Shown here piece by piece: positions 8,759 through 17,391 of a stretch of 40,096 nt of DNA; position 1 is the stretch's first letter, and each line of letters starts with the position of its first letter. The position numbers were made by a program, and so were the translations under genes. Below the pieces are notes generated by a model, which was not told where the DNA came from, ran no database searches, and saw only the letters and a program-made list of their open reading frames with translations. The stretch is from CAG-390 sp003523225 (GTDB lineage: Bacteria; Bacillota; Clostridia; Oscillospirales; CAG-272): positions 1 through 40,096 of the forward strand of contig CABPZE010000018.1 of the NCBI GenBank assembly GCA_902461815.1, in the 5' to 3' direction.

Positions 8759-8785
8759 AAAAAGAAAGGAGTCACCAGATCCTAA

Positions 8786-9508
8786 ATGCCGTTTTTTTAT
8801 TTTGATCCTACCTATATTCTGGTCATCATCGCCTACGTTATCGCGCTTATAGCACAGACGAAGGTCAAATCGACATACACAAAATACTCAGGCGTGCTGA
8901 ACCGCGCGGGGCTTTCCGGCGCCGACGCGGCAGACGCGGTGCTTCGCTCCGGCGGAGCCTTCGGCGTGCGCATTGAAGGCACGCAGGGCGAGCTGACCGA
9001 CCACTTCGACCCCAAGGTCAATGTCATACGCCTGTCGGAGGGCGTTTACAACAAGCGCACCGTCGCGGCGGCGGGAGTTGCCGCACACGAGGCGGGACAT
9101 GCGCTGCAATATGCCGAGGGATATTCGCTGATAAAGCTGCGCGCAGCCATCATTCCGGTGTGCAATATTGCCGCAAACCTGTCGTGGCCGCTCATCATCA
9201 TCGGACTTTTTCTCAGCTACAGCGCGGGACTTGAGGGCGACATCGGAAGCCTTCTGGTTCACCTCGGCATCTTCGCCTTTTCCTTTGCAGTGCTTTTTCA
9301 GCTCATAACCCTTCCGGTGGAGCTGAACGCCAGCCACCGCGCACTTGCCGCGCTGCGCTCGGACGGTCGGTTTACCGAGGAGGAGCTGCAAGGCGCGAAA
9401 AAGGTGCTTACCGCCGCCGCGCTGACATATGTCGCCGCGCTTGCAGGCTCGATACTCCAGCTTCTGCGGATCCTTATCATCGCCTCGTCGCGCTCAAAGA
9501 GAAAATAG
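8786..9508 (+). CDS. YugP-type membrane zinc metallopeptidase
   Basis: A membrane-bound zinc-dependent protease of the YugP family (Pfam Zn_peptidase_2), of unknown substrate. An N-terminal membrane helix (residues 9-25) is followed by the zinc motif HEAGH at 101-105, then two or three hydrophobic segments at about 130-150 and 155-180, and a C-terminal hydrophobic stretch. Length of 240 aa is normal. It sits between fmt and rsmB, a common Firmicutes position. AAAGGAG (8765-8771) lies 14 nt before the ATG, an unusually long spacing that recurs in this window. Confidence 0.9.
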   Translation: MPFFYFDPTYILVIIAYVIALIAQTKVKSTYTKYSGVLNRAGLSGADAADAVLRSGGAFGVRIEGTQGELTDHFDPKVNVIRLSEGVYNKRTVAAAGVAAHEAGHALQYAEGYSLIKLRAAIIPVCNIAANLSWPLIIIGLFLSYSAGLEGDIGSLLVHLGIFAFSFAVLFQLITLPVELNASHRALAALRSDGRFTEEELQGAKKVLTAAALTYVAALAGSILQLLRILIIASSRSKRK

Positions 9509-9594
9509 CTTGAAAATAAAGCTTATCTAAAAACAAAGTGCATCTGTTTCTAATTAAAATTTTTTGAGCCGCCTGTGGCGGCATGGAGATCAAT

Positions 9595-11013
9595 ATGCCG
9601 CAAGACAGGACAAGTACGGACAAAGCCCGAAGATCCGGCAGCCGTCCGGGAAACCAAAAGAAAAACCCATCTCCCCGTCCCGCCACCGCGCGCGCAGCGG
9701 CGCTGCGCCTGCTTTTGCGCATCGAGGACGGCGGATACAGCAGTCTGCTTGTAAGAGCGGCGCTGTCAGAGGAAAGGATGCCCGACCCTGCCGAACGCGC
9801 GCTTGCGGAGCGGCTGGTCATGGGCGTGACCGAGCGCAGGATAACGCTTGATCATATGATCGGAAGGCTTTCCTCCCGTCCGCTTGCCAAGACCGACCCC
9901 GACACCCGCGCACTGCTGAGGCTTGGCATATATCAGCTTGCCTTCTGCGACCGCATTCCCCCGCACGCCGCAGTAAATGAAACGGTGGCACTGGCGCGCC
10001 CCTCGTCGCGCGGATTTGTAAACGCCATCCTGCGCGAATATCAGAGAAGGACCGAGGACGCGCCCTTTCCGCTGCCGGACGGCGAAAAGGGTGAGAAGCT
10101 GATAAATTCACTTTCGGTGCGCTTTTCGGTGCCCGAACCGCTTTGCCGGGAGCTTGTGCGCGCTTACGGCGCCGACCGCACCCGTGCGATGCTTGAAGCC
10201 TTTGCGCGTCCCGCGCCGCTTACGCTGAGGGTAAACACCCTGCGCCGCAGTCGCGAGTCACTGCTGGCGGAGCTGAAGGAAGCGGGCTTTGACGCAGAAC
10301 CGACCGCCGCCTCACCGTGGGGCATTAAAATATACGGCGGCGGCATTCCCGGATGCCTTGAAGGCGAGACGCCGACAGCGTTCGTTGAGGACGAAGCGGC
10401 ACAGCTTGCGGCGTGGACGCTCGGCGTCCGACCGGGAGACAGACTGCTTGACGCCTGCGCCGCGCCGGGGACGAAAAGTATTTCGGCGGCGCTGGAAATG
10501 GAGGACCGCGGCGAGATAGTCGCCTGCGAGCTGAGAGAAAACCGCCTGCCGCTGATAAGCAACAGCGCCTCGGCACAGGGCATAAGCATAATCCGCGCCG
10601 TCGGCAGGGATTCCTCCATTCCGTATGAATTTTCTCCGGACGAGACGCCCTTTGACCGGGTGCTTTGCGACGTTCCCTGCTCGGGCTACGGCACTGTACG
10701 CCGCAAACCGGAGATAAGATACCGCCCGGTAAGTGAAACAGCAGACCTGCCCGAGCTTCAGCTGGCAATACTCAGCGCCTCCGCAAGCGCTTTGCGGGTC
10801 GGCGGAACACTGGTATACTCCACCTGCACGCTGCTGCCGCGCGAAAACTCCGGCGTGGTGAAAAAATTCCTCAGCGCCAACCCCGACTTTTCGGCACAGG
10901 CGTTCACACTGCCCGACGGCACTGACGCGCCGGACGGCATGCTGACGCTCTCGCCCGACATGGCGCTCGGATGCGACGGATTTTTCATTGCAAAGCTCGT
11001 AAGGAACAAATAA
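9595..11013 (+). CDS. rsmB: 16S rRNA m5C967 methyltransferase RsmB (Sun/Fmu)
   Basis: SAM-dependent methyltransferase that makes 5-methylcytosine in the small-subunit rRNA. An N-terminal NusB-like RNA-binding domain (about residues 35-150) precedes the methyltransferase domain. SAM motif I is DACAAPGTKS. The two catalytic cysteines are in VPCSGYG (near 360) and YSTCTL (near 410). I prefer the ATG at 9595 because GGAG (9585-9588) is 6 nt upstream. The ATG at 9583, four codons earlier, has no ribosome site and lies directly behind a GCCGCC-TGT-GGCGGC hairpin (9568-9582). The first ~35 residues are basic and low in complexity. Confidence 0.94.
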   Translation: MPQDRTSTDKARRSGSRPGNQKKNPSPRPATARAAALRLLLRIEDGGYSSLLVRAALSEERMPDPAERALAERLVMGVTERRITLDHMIGRLSSRPLAKTDPDTRALLRLGIYQLAFCDRIPPHAAVNETVALARPSSRGFVNAILREYQRRTEDAPFPLPDGEKGEKLINSLSVRFSVPEPLCRELVRAYGADRTRAMLEAFARPAPLTLRVNTLRRSRESLLAELKEAGFDAEPTAASPWGIKIYGGGIPGCLEGETPTAFVEDEAAQLAAWTLGVRPGDRLLDACAAPGTKSISAALEMEDRGEIVACELRENRLPLISNSASAQGISIIRAVGRDSSIPYEFSPDETPFDRVLCDVPCSGYGTVRRKPEIRYRPVSETADLPELQLAILSASASALRVGGTLVYSTCTLLPRENSGVVKKFLSANPDFSAQAFTLPDGTDAPDGMLTLSPDMALGCDGFFIAKLVRNK

Positions 11014-11023
11014 TTCATTAAAA

Positions 11024-12142
11024 ATGAACTCAACCGAAAAAATTGCTTCCGAAATAAATAATACAGTAAAAAAAGAGCTGCTCTCGTACAGCTACGACGA
11101 GCTTGAGGCTCTGCTTGTCTCGCTCGGCGAGCCCAAGTACCGCGCCTCACAGCTTTTCACACAGCTCTCACGCGGTACAGCGCCCTCGGCAATGCCGGGC
11201 ATTCCGAAAGCTCTTGCCGCACGTCTTGAGGAGGTCGCTCCTTATTGGCTGCCGCAGATCGAGCGCAAGCAGGTCTCGGCGGCGGACGGAACGGTAAAGT
11301 ACCTTTTCGGACTGCGCGACGGCTGCTGTGTCGAAACAGTGCTTATGAGGTATCACCACGGGAATACCGTCTGCGTTTCCTCACAGGTCGGCTGTCGGAT
11401 GGGCTGTGCCTTCTGCGCCTCTACGATAGGAGGAAAGGTAAGGGATCTATACCCCGGAGAGCTGTTGGGGCAGGTGATAGCCGTTGCCGCCGACACCGGG
11501 GAGCGGGTCGGGAACATCGTGATGATGGGCATCGGCGAGCCGCTTGACAACTACGACAACGTAATTGCCTTTTTGCATCTTGTAAACGACCGACGGGGGC
11601 TTGACATAAGCTATCGGCACATCTCGCTTTCCACCTGCGGGCTTGCCGACAGAATACGCCGCCTTGCCGCCGAGGAGCTTCCCATAACGCTGTCGATCTC
11701 ACTGCACGCGCCCGACGACGAGACACGCTCGGCAATAATGCCGGTAAACCGCAGATATCCGATCGCTGAGCTTATGGAGGCGTGCCGGTATTATTACGGC
11801 ACGACAGGCAGGCGCATATCCTTTGAATACACGCTTATCAAGGGCAAAAACTCCTCGCCCGCCGACGCATACCGGCTTGCCGGACTGCTTAACCGCTCAC
11901 TGCGCCGCGAGGGAGAAAATATGCCCATACACGTAAACTTAATTCCGGTAAATCCGGTGCGCGAGACCGGGCTTATGCCGCCCGACCGCGCGGAAATTTC
12001 CGCATTTGCAGCCCGACTTGAGGAAAAGGGCATACGAGCGACAGTGCGGCGCAGGCTCGGCCCCGATATCGACGCCGCCTGCGGTCAGCTTCGCCGCGCT
12101 TCGATGCAGAAAAGCGCAGAGGACGGCGGAAACGTGACGTAA
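11024..12142 (+). CDS. rlmN: 23S rRNA m2A2503 / tRNA m2A37 methyltransferase RlmN
   Basis: A radical-SAM enzyme that methylates A2503 in 23S rRNA and A37 in some tRNAs. The radical-SAM cluster motif is CRMGCAFC (Cys124, 128, 131). The two extra family cysteines used in methyl transfer are seen as Cys117 (in VCVSSQVG) and Cys352 (in DAACGQLR). GIGEPLDNYDNV and SISLHAPDD are further conserved motifs. Length of 372 aa is slightly above the usual 345-360. It starts 11 nt after rsmB with no clear ribosome site: AAGGA lies 17 nt before the ATG, inside rsmB's last codons. It is probably translated through coupling. Confidence 0.96.
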   Translation: MNSTEKIASEINNTVKKELLSYSYDELEALLVSLGEPKYRASQLFTQLSRGTAPSAMPGIPKALAARLEEVAPYWLPQIERKQVSAADGTVKYLFGLRDGCCVETVLMRYHHGNTVCVSSQVGCRMGCAFCASTIGGKVRDLYPGELLGQVIAVAADTGERVGNIVMMGIGEPLDNYDNVIAFLHLVNDRRGLDISYRHISLSTCGLADRIRRLAAEELPITLSISLHAPDDETRSAIMPVNRRYPIAELMEACRYYYGTTGRRISFEYTLIKGKNSSPADAYRLAGLLNRSLRREGENMPIHVNLIPVNPVRETGLMPPDRAEISAFAARLEEKGIRATVRRRLGPDIDAACGQLRRASMQKSAEDGGNVT

Positions 12143-12201
12143 ACACGCGATTATTTGCATTGTAATCATTATTTTGAAAAACCACGGTCAATTTAACGCG
12201 G

Positions 12202-12231
12202 TATAATGAACCCCCGGCGTCGGGATCCCGA
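12202..12231 (+). promoter_or_regulatory. Candidate prpC/prkC promoter with a palindrome at the start site
   Basis: A perfect TATAAT (12202-12207) is seen in the 124-nt gap before prpC. A matching -35 is not: TTGAAA at 12174 would need a 22-nt spacer. A 12-nt perfect palindrome, TCGGGATCCCGA, spans 12220-12231, just after the predicted transcription start, inside a larger CCGGC...GCCGG dyad. This would suit an operator. It implies that prpC-prkC can be transcribed apart from rlmN. Confidence 0.45.
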
Positions 12232-12266
12232 TATGACAGCCGGAGGATACAGGAGGGGGTCAGAGT

Positions 12267-13046
12267 ATGTCAATAAAGTGCTACGGAATAACCGATATCG
12301 GCTCGCGTAGAGCCGAGAATCAGGATTGCTTCGGAATATATACGGCAGCCGGACGCGCGACACTCTGCGTCGTATGCGACGGAATGGGCGGTCACGCCGG
12401 AGGCGCTACCGCATCGGGAACCGCACGGGACGTTTTTGTGAGCACGGTGTGCGATACACTTGAGCTTTTGGTCAAAAACTCCGACAGCGAGGACGCACTG
12501 ACGACCAACTCCTTCCGTTACGCGCTCGAACGCGGAGCTATGGCGGCAAACAGCGCCGTGCGCGCCGCCGCCGGGAACGAGGAGTCGCTTGCCGGAATGG
12601 GCACAACGCTTGTCGCCCTGCTGCTTTGCGAGGGCGTGGGCGGGTGCTTTGTGAATGTAGGCGACAGCCGCATATACGATATAACCTCCGGCTCGATAAG
12701 GCAGCTTACACGCGATCACTCATACGTTCAGCATCTTGTGGACATAGGACAGATGAGCGCCGAGGAGGCGCGCGTCTCTCCGGTGCGGAACGTGATAACA
12801 CGCGCGGTGGGAATTGACGACACCGTGCGCCCAGATCTCAAGCCGGTGGATATCTCAATTCCCCCGGACGGCAAAAGGTGGTTTCTGCTCTGCAGCGACG
12901 GTCTTTCCGGGTGCGTCGGAGAGGATATCCTCCATACTGTGGTGCGCGACAGCGGAACGCTGGAGGAAAAAGCGTCGGGACTTGTGGGACTTGCAAACGC
13001 CGCAGGAGGCCCCGACAACATAACCGTATTGCTCGTTGAGCTGTGA
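12267..13046 (+). CDS. prpC: PP2C-type Ser/Thr protein phosphatase PrpC (Stp)
   Basis: A manganese-dependent PPM/PP2C phosphatase that reverses phosphorylation by the adjacent kinase. Metal-ligand motifs are ENQDCF, VVCDGMGGHAGG, LLCSDGLSG and the C-terminal GGPDNITVLL. GMGTTL and VNVGDSRIY are the other family signatures. At 259 aa it is a standard bacterial length, with no membrane segment, so it is cytoplasmic. A strong AGGAGGGGG precedes the ATG by 8 nt, the best ribosome site in the region. prkC follows, as in most Firmicutes; together they control cell-wall growth and division. Confidence 0.96.
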   Translation: MSIKCYGITDIGSRRAENQDCFGIYTAAGRATLCVVCDGMGGHAGGATASGTARDVFVSTVCDTLELLVKNSDSEDALTTNSFRYALERGAMAANSAVRAAAGNEESLAGMGTTLVALLLCEGVGGCFVNVGDSRIYDITSGSIRQLTRDHSYVQHLVDIGQMSAEEARVSPVRNVITRAVGIDDTVRPDLKPVDISIPPDGKRWFLLCSDGLSGCVGEDILHTVVRDSGTLEEKASGLVGLANAAGGPDNITVLLVEL

Positions 13047-13091
13047 TTCAGCCTGCTAGGTTAAACTACATATCCGGGAAAACGCCTGAAT

Positions 13092-15671
13092 ATGCCCCGC
13101 GCGGGAACAAGAACACGGAGAGCCGATATCGGCGATAAAAGAATGGAAAACAACTCAAAATCATTTGAAAAATACGTATCTGCCCTGCTTGACGGCAGAT
13201 ACAGGATAGAAAAGGTGCTGGGGACAGGCGGAATGGCAGTCGTCTTTCGCGCGCACGATCTCAAGGAGGATCGCACCGTTGCGATAAAAATGCTGCGCGA
13301 CGAGATCGCCGGAGACCCCGAGGCTGTACAGCGGTTCGTAAACGAGTCGCGCGCCGTCTCGATGCTTTCGCACCCCAATATCGTGGATATTCACGACGTT
13401 TCGGTTGAGACGCAGCGTAAATATCTTGTAATGGAATATATCGAGGGCATATCCCTGCGCTCATACATGGATAAGCGCGGGGCGCTGCCTCTCAATGAGA
13501 TAATCTCATATACCGAGCAGATACTGTCGGCGCTGGCTCACGCACATTCAAAGGGAGTGGTCCACCGGGATATCAAGCCGCAGAACATCATGCTGCTCAA
13601 AGACGGCGCGGTCAAGGTCATGGACTTCGGCATTGCCAAGCTCCCCGACAGTGACACCGCCACAATGTCCGACAAAACGGTCGGCACAGTTTACTACATC
13701 AGCCCCGAACAGGCAAAAAGCAATTCCTCCGACTCGCGCTCAGACCTTTATTCTCTCGGCGTAATGATGTATGAAATGTCAACGGGCAGGCTGCCCTTTG
13801 ACGATGAAAGCCCAATTTCGGTCGTGCTTATGCATATGCACGACAAGCCGCTGCCCCCGCGACGCATAAATTCCAAGATACCGCGCGGCCTTGAGCAGCT
13901 CATCCTCTGCGCGATGGAGAAAAATCCGCAGAAGCGCTACCAGAGCGCGGCTGATATGCTGCGCGAGCTGCGCAGGATAAAGAAAAACCCCTCCGCCTCG
14001 GTGCTTACTCCGGCAAGGATCGCCGCGCTGAAGCGTTCAAACCGAAACCGCGCCGAAAACAAGCCCTCGCGTTCGATAACTCCCATAATACTCGGAGTTG
14101 CCGTTGCGGTGCTTATTGTGGGACTTGTGTCGCTTTTCTATGTCTTTGACAAGGTAATGGGCGGCATGACCAAGACCGCAGGTGTCAAGATCCCCGCCAT
14201 GGTGGGGCTTGACCGAAATATGTGCGGCGAGCTTCTTACCGAGGAGCTGCAGCGACAGGGGCTTGAGGAAGGGGACGTCGTGCTGGTCTTTGAGGAGGAG
14301 TATTCCACTCAGGTCGCGGCAGGCGGCATAATTCAGCAGTCACCGACAGGCGGCGCGCACAAAAAGGTGCCCTGCACGCTGACGCTGACGGTAAGCCTCG
14401 GTCCGAAAATGCTTACGATGCCCGATTACACGATAATGGACTGGCGCACGGCAAAGAACCAGCTGCGTGAGCAGGGCTTTATGCTGACCGTGGTCGAGCA
14501 GGCAAATGACGCTATCCCGTCGGGATACGTCATTGCGACCGACCCCGCGCCCGGCGAACAGCTTGTGGCGGGCAGTGCCGTCACCGTGTACGTCAGCCGC
14601 GGTAAAAGCTCCGGGTATAATCCGACAGTCAAAATTCCAGACTTTGTCGGCAAGACCGAGCCGGAAGCGCGAAAGCTGCTTGAGGATGCCTCGCTGTCGA
14701 TAGGCAACGTGATCTATACACGCTCGCCGCTTCCGGTAGGAACGGTGCTCGGTCAGTCTCCAGCCGCCGGAAGCGATGGCGCGCCCGGCATTTCAGCCGT
14801 CAGCTTTACGGTCAGCGGCGGAAAGAATTTTGACATCCGGTTTATTCCCGACCTTACCGGCATGAGCCGCGCCGACGCGCTGGCTCTGCTGGCTACATAC
14901 AGCCTTCGCGCCGCAAAGGTCGAGATAGTAAAAAGCGAGCTTGAGGCGGGCAGCGTGATATCGCAAAGCCCTGCAGGAATGTCCGCTATCGGCGGCACGC
15001 CGCTGCCCGACCCGGACAACGACGCGATAACGATAACGGTAAGCGGCGGCGCGGACTACACCGCAGAGCTGAGGCGCGTGATAATGCAGCGTCTGGTGGG
15101 CAGACAGCTCTCGCAGGCGACGCAGATGCTTAATCTGCTTGGCGTGAATGTAGGAAGCGTAAGGTATATAAGAAGCAGCTCACCTGCCGGAACGGTATGC
15201 GAGCAGTCGGTAGCTCCGGATGAGATACTTGAAGGGTATGCCGGAGAGCTTTACGTCGATCTTGTGGTCAGCGGAGGGCCCGACTGGGTCAATCCCGAAA
15301 TGACCCTGAACCTGCCCGATGTGACCGGTATGCTGCTTGAGGACGCCCAAAAGCTGCTGCACAGCGAGCGTATAATGACTTATGTGCTTACGGTCAGAAG
15401 CGCCGACATTCCCGCAGGGGAAGTAATATCCCAGTCGCCCGACGCCGACACCGAGATCGAGGGCAGAGAGTGGGAAATATATGTGACTCTCATCGTCAGC
15501 GGCGGCGCGGACTACACCGAGCCCGAGACCACCGACTCGCCGGAGACTACAAGCACACCGGAGACGACCGACAGTCCCGTGACCACCGAAGCTCCGACTC
15601 CGGACATTACCGACGCGCCGGAGACGACCTACGCCCCCGAGACAACGGGCGAACTCCCTGAGCTGACTTAA
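13092..15671 (+). CDS. prkC: PASTA-domain Ser/Thr protein kinase PrkC (Stk1/PknB type)
   Basis: A transmembrane kinase that senses muropeptides or lipid II outside and phosphorylates cell-wall and division proteins inside. The kinase domain (about residues 35-300) has GTGGMAVVF, VAIKML, HRDIKPQNIML (near 157), DFGIAK (near 178) and GTVYYISPEQ. One membrane helix lies at about 331-353. Outside are six PASTA-like repeats (about 365-806), several ending in VSGG. A Thr/Pro/Glu-rich tail of about 50 residues with repeated PETTDS-type units ends the protein. Most family members have three or four PASTA repeats and 570-700 aa, so 859 aa is long. An ATG at 13143 would fit the family N-terminus better, but neither start has a strong ribosome site. 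Confidence 0.94.
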   Translation: MPRAGTRTRRADIGDKRMENNSKSFEKYVSALLDGRYRIEKVLGTGGMAVVFRAHDLKEDRTVAIKMLRDEIAGDPEAVQRFVNESRAVSMLSHPNIVDIHDVSVETQRKYLVMEYIEGISLRSYMDKRGALPLNEIISYTEQILSALAHAHSKGVVHRDIKPQNIMLLKDGAVKVMDFGIAKLPDSDTATMSDKTVGTVYYISPEQAKSNSSDSRSDLYSLGVMMYEMSTGRLPFDDESPISVVLMHMHDKPLPPRRINSKIPRGLEQLILCAMEKNPQKRYQSAADMLRELRRIKKNPSASVLTPARIAALKRSNRNRAENKPSRSITPIILGVAVAVLIVGLVSLFYVFDKVMGGMTKTAGVKIPAMVGLDRNMCGELLTEELQRQGLEEGDVVLVFEEEYSTQVAAGGIIQQSPTGGAHKKVPCTLTLTVSLGPKMLTMPDYTIMDWRTAKNQLREQGFMLTVVEQANDAIPSGYVIATDPAPGEQLVAGSAVTVYVSRGKSSGYNPTVKIPDFVGKTEPEARKLLEDASLSIGNVIYTRSPLPVGTVLGQSPAAGSDGAPGISAVSFTVSGGKNFDIRFIPDLTGMSRADALALLATYSLRAAKVEIVKSELEAGSVISQSPAGMSAIGGTPLPDPDNDAITITVSGGADYTAELRRVIMQRLVGRQLSQATQMLNLLGVNVGSVRYIRSSSPAGTVCEQSVAPDEILEGYAGELYVDLVVSGGPDWVNPEMTLNLPDVTGMLLEDAQKLLHSERIMTYVLTVRSADIPAGEVISQSPDADTEIEGREWEIYVTLIVSGGADYTEPETTDSPETTSTPETTDSPVTTEAPTPDITDAPETTYAPETTGELPELT

Positions 15672-15705
15672 CCAAAAAGATCGGCAAATAAATTTCCCTA
15701 CGTTT

Positions 15706-15732
15706 CCGGCGGCAGAGCTTTGCTTCCGCCGG
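15706..15732 (+). other. GC-rich hairpin downstream of prkC
   Basis: CCGGCGG (15706-15712) pairs with CCGCCGG (15726-15732) around a 13-nt loop in the 120-nt gap between prkC and the next gene. There is no T run after it, so it is more likely an mRNA processing or stability element than a terminator. Confidence 0.3.
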
Positions 15733-15791
15733 GCACGGACTGCGTCAAAGAACAGTATGCGGCGCAGTAAAAAAGAAAGGCAGATGCTTCA

Positions 15792-17333
15792 ATGAAACTG
15801 ATAAAAACGGCGGCAAGGCTTGCGCTAAGCGTGGCATACGTAATAATTTCCGCCGTCAACAAGCTGCTTCAGCGACGGTGGGCGGGAACTGTTTTCCGCA
15901 CGGCAAGCGCGCTGATGTTCATAACAATGGCAATAGAGCTTTTCCCCGCCGCAGGGGAAGCCCCGGCGTCGTTTGCGGTCGTGCCCGGCAACGCCGCCGC
16001 CCCCAAGGACGAGGCACAGGGCAGGGCTTTGTGCATTCAGGTAATATACCGCGACAATGCGGGCAGCGAATGGGCGCTGAACGCGGCGCGCCAGCTCGCC
16101 GCCGAGCTTGCCGACAGATACAACTGCGAGGCGGAGCTGATACCGGCAAGCCGGTATGAGTCGGGGCAGCTGCCCGACAGCGGCGGAGCTATCGTTATCG
16201 GTCACACCGGGCTTTCGGAATGCGATTACGTAGATTCCTATTACTCGGTAGGACCTGACGGATGCAGTACATATTTCAACAGCCGCGGCGACCTTATTAT
16301 CGAAGCCTTTGGCTCAGAGGGAGCAGAAGCGGGGATAGACCATTTTCTTTCCAACTACAACGGCGACGCGGAAAACGCCGTCAGCGTGCAGAACGGTCTG
16401 CATATACCCGACCTTGACGCGGCGCTCTCCGATTTTGCAAACGGCGCGATAATCAATTCCGAAACCGCGCAGGTGGTCGAAATAAACTCACCCGGAGTCA
16501 CCGCCGACGGCGGCGAATTCAGAACGCTCGTGCTCGCCTCACCCGACGACGGGCAGTACACCATACGCGCGATAGAAGCGATCCTTGACGCCGAAAAGCC
16601 CGATCTTGTAGTTTTCTGCGGCGATCTGTCCGCCGGAAAAGACAGCCGCGCATCTCTTGCCGGAGCATGGGAAAAGATCACCGCTCCGCTTAACGCGCGC
16701 GGCATAAGCTGGAGCTTTCTTGCAAAAGCCGACGGCGCGGAGGAGGACTCCTCTCTCCCCGCCTCCATGATAAACGAAGTGCTTACGGCACGCCGCGGGT
16801 GTATTTCCGCCGCGGACGGCTCGACCTTTATCGCCGTGACCGACTCGGAGGGAGTTCCGCACGGAGGGCTGTGGCTTGTCGGTAAAAGCACCGATACCGC
16901 AGAGCTTCGCGCCGAGCTTGAGGAAAGCTCCGCACTTATTAGCTCCGCATACGGAAAGACCGTTCCCGGTGTGATGATATCGGACGGCGCACTTGAGGGC
17001 GCGGCGGAGCTTTTAAGCTCCGGCTCGCCGGAACTGATACGTACCAAGGTAGAAGGAGAGATAACAGGATTATATGACGCGGCGGTTGCGGCTGGAATAA
17101 GCTGCTTTGTTTCGTCCGGCGCGCCGGAAAACACCGGTGTTGTGAGCGACGGAAGCATAAGCTGTGCCGCCGCAGGATCTGTCGGCTTTGAGGGCAAGGG
17201 ACTCGGCGGCAGGTTTGAATACAACAACAGCCTGCGCGGAGGCGTGCTGATCACCCTTAAATACGCCGACGGCGAAAGCGCCTTTGCCGCAAAATACGTC
17301 TATACCGCCGACCTCGGCGTAAATCAGAGATAA
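15792..17333 (+). CDS. Membrane-anchored, catalytically degenerate metallophosphatase-like protein
   Basis: Not a recognised named protein. Two basic/hydrophobic segments (residues 6-24 and 37-55) suggest membrane anchoring or a long signal peptide; the rest would be outside. Residues 245-345 read like a Dcr2-type calcineurin-like phosphoesterase: a beta strand ending in SPDDGQ, then AEKPDLVVFCGDLSAG, a following W..I.APLNARGISWSF segment, then AKADGAEED. In active enzymes these positions are SD-x-H, GD, and GNHDDE. Only the GD is kept. The later GHDH-like position is also lost (SSGAPEN, near 441). I infer a pseudoenzyme with a binding or structural role. AAAGG lies 11 nt before the ATG. It sits between prkC and rsgA, where an rpe or nothing is usual. 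Confidence 0.6.
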   Translation: MKLIKTAARLALSVAYVIISAVNKLLQRRWAGTVFRTASALMFITMAIELFPAAGEAPASFAVVPGNAAAPKDEAQGRALCIQVIYRDNAGSEWALNAARQLAAELADRYNCEAELIPASRYESGQLPDSGGAIVIGHTGLSECDYVDSYYSVGPDGCSTYFNSRGDLIIEAFGSEGAEAGIDHFLSNYNGDAENAVSVQNGLHIPDLDAALSDFANGAIINSETAQVVEINSPGVTADGGEFRTLVLASPDDGQYTIRAIEAILDAEKPDLVVFCGDLSAGKDSRASLAGAWEKITAPLNARGISWSFLAKADGAEEDSSLPASMINEVLTARRGCISAADGSTFIAVTDSEGVPHGGLWLVGKSTDTAELRAELEESSALISSAYGKTVPGVMISDGALEGAAELLSSGSPELIRTKVEGEITGLYDAAVAAGISCFVSSGAPENTGVVSDGSISCAAAGSVGFEGKGLGGRFEYNNSLRGGVLITLKYADGESAFAAKYVYTADLGVNQR

Positions 17334-17391
17334 AACGGAGAAAATATTTGATAATTTTCAGCCCAAGTTCAATGAAAGCGCGGGTAGACCG

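Noticed and set aside
9568..9582. GCCGCC-TGT-GGCGGC hairpin before rsmB as a terminator
   Set aside because: No T run follows on either strand. It could only affect translation of the weaker upstream start at 9583.
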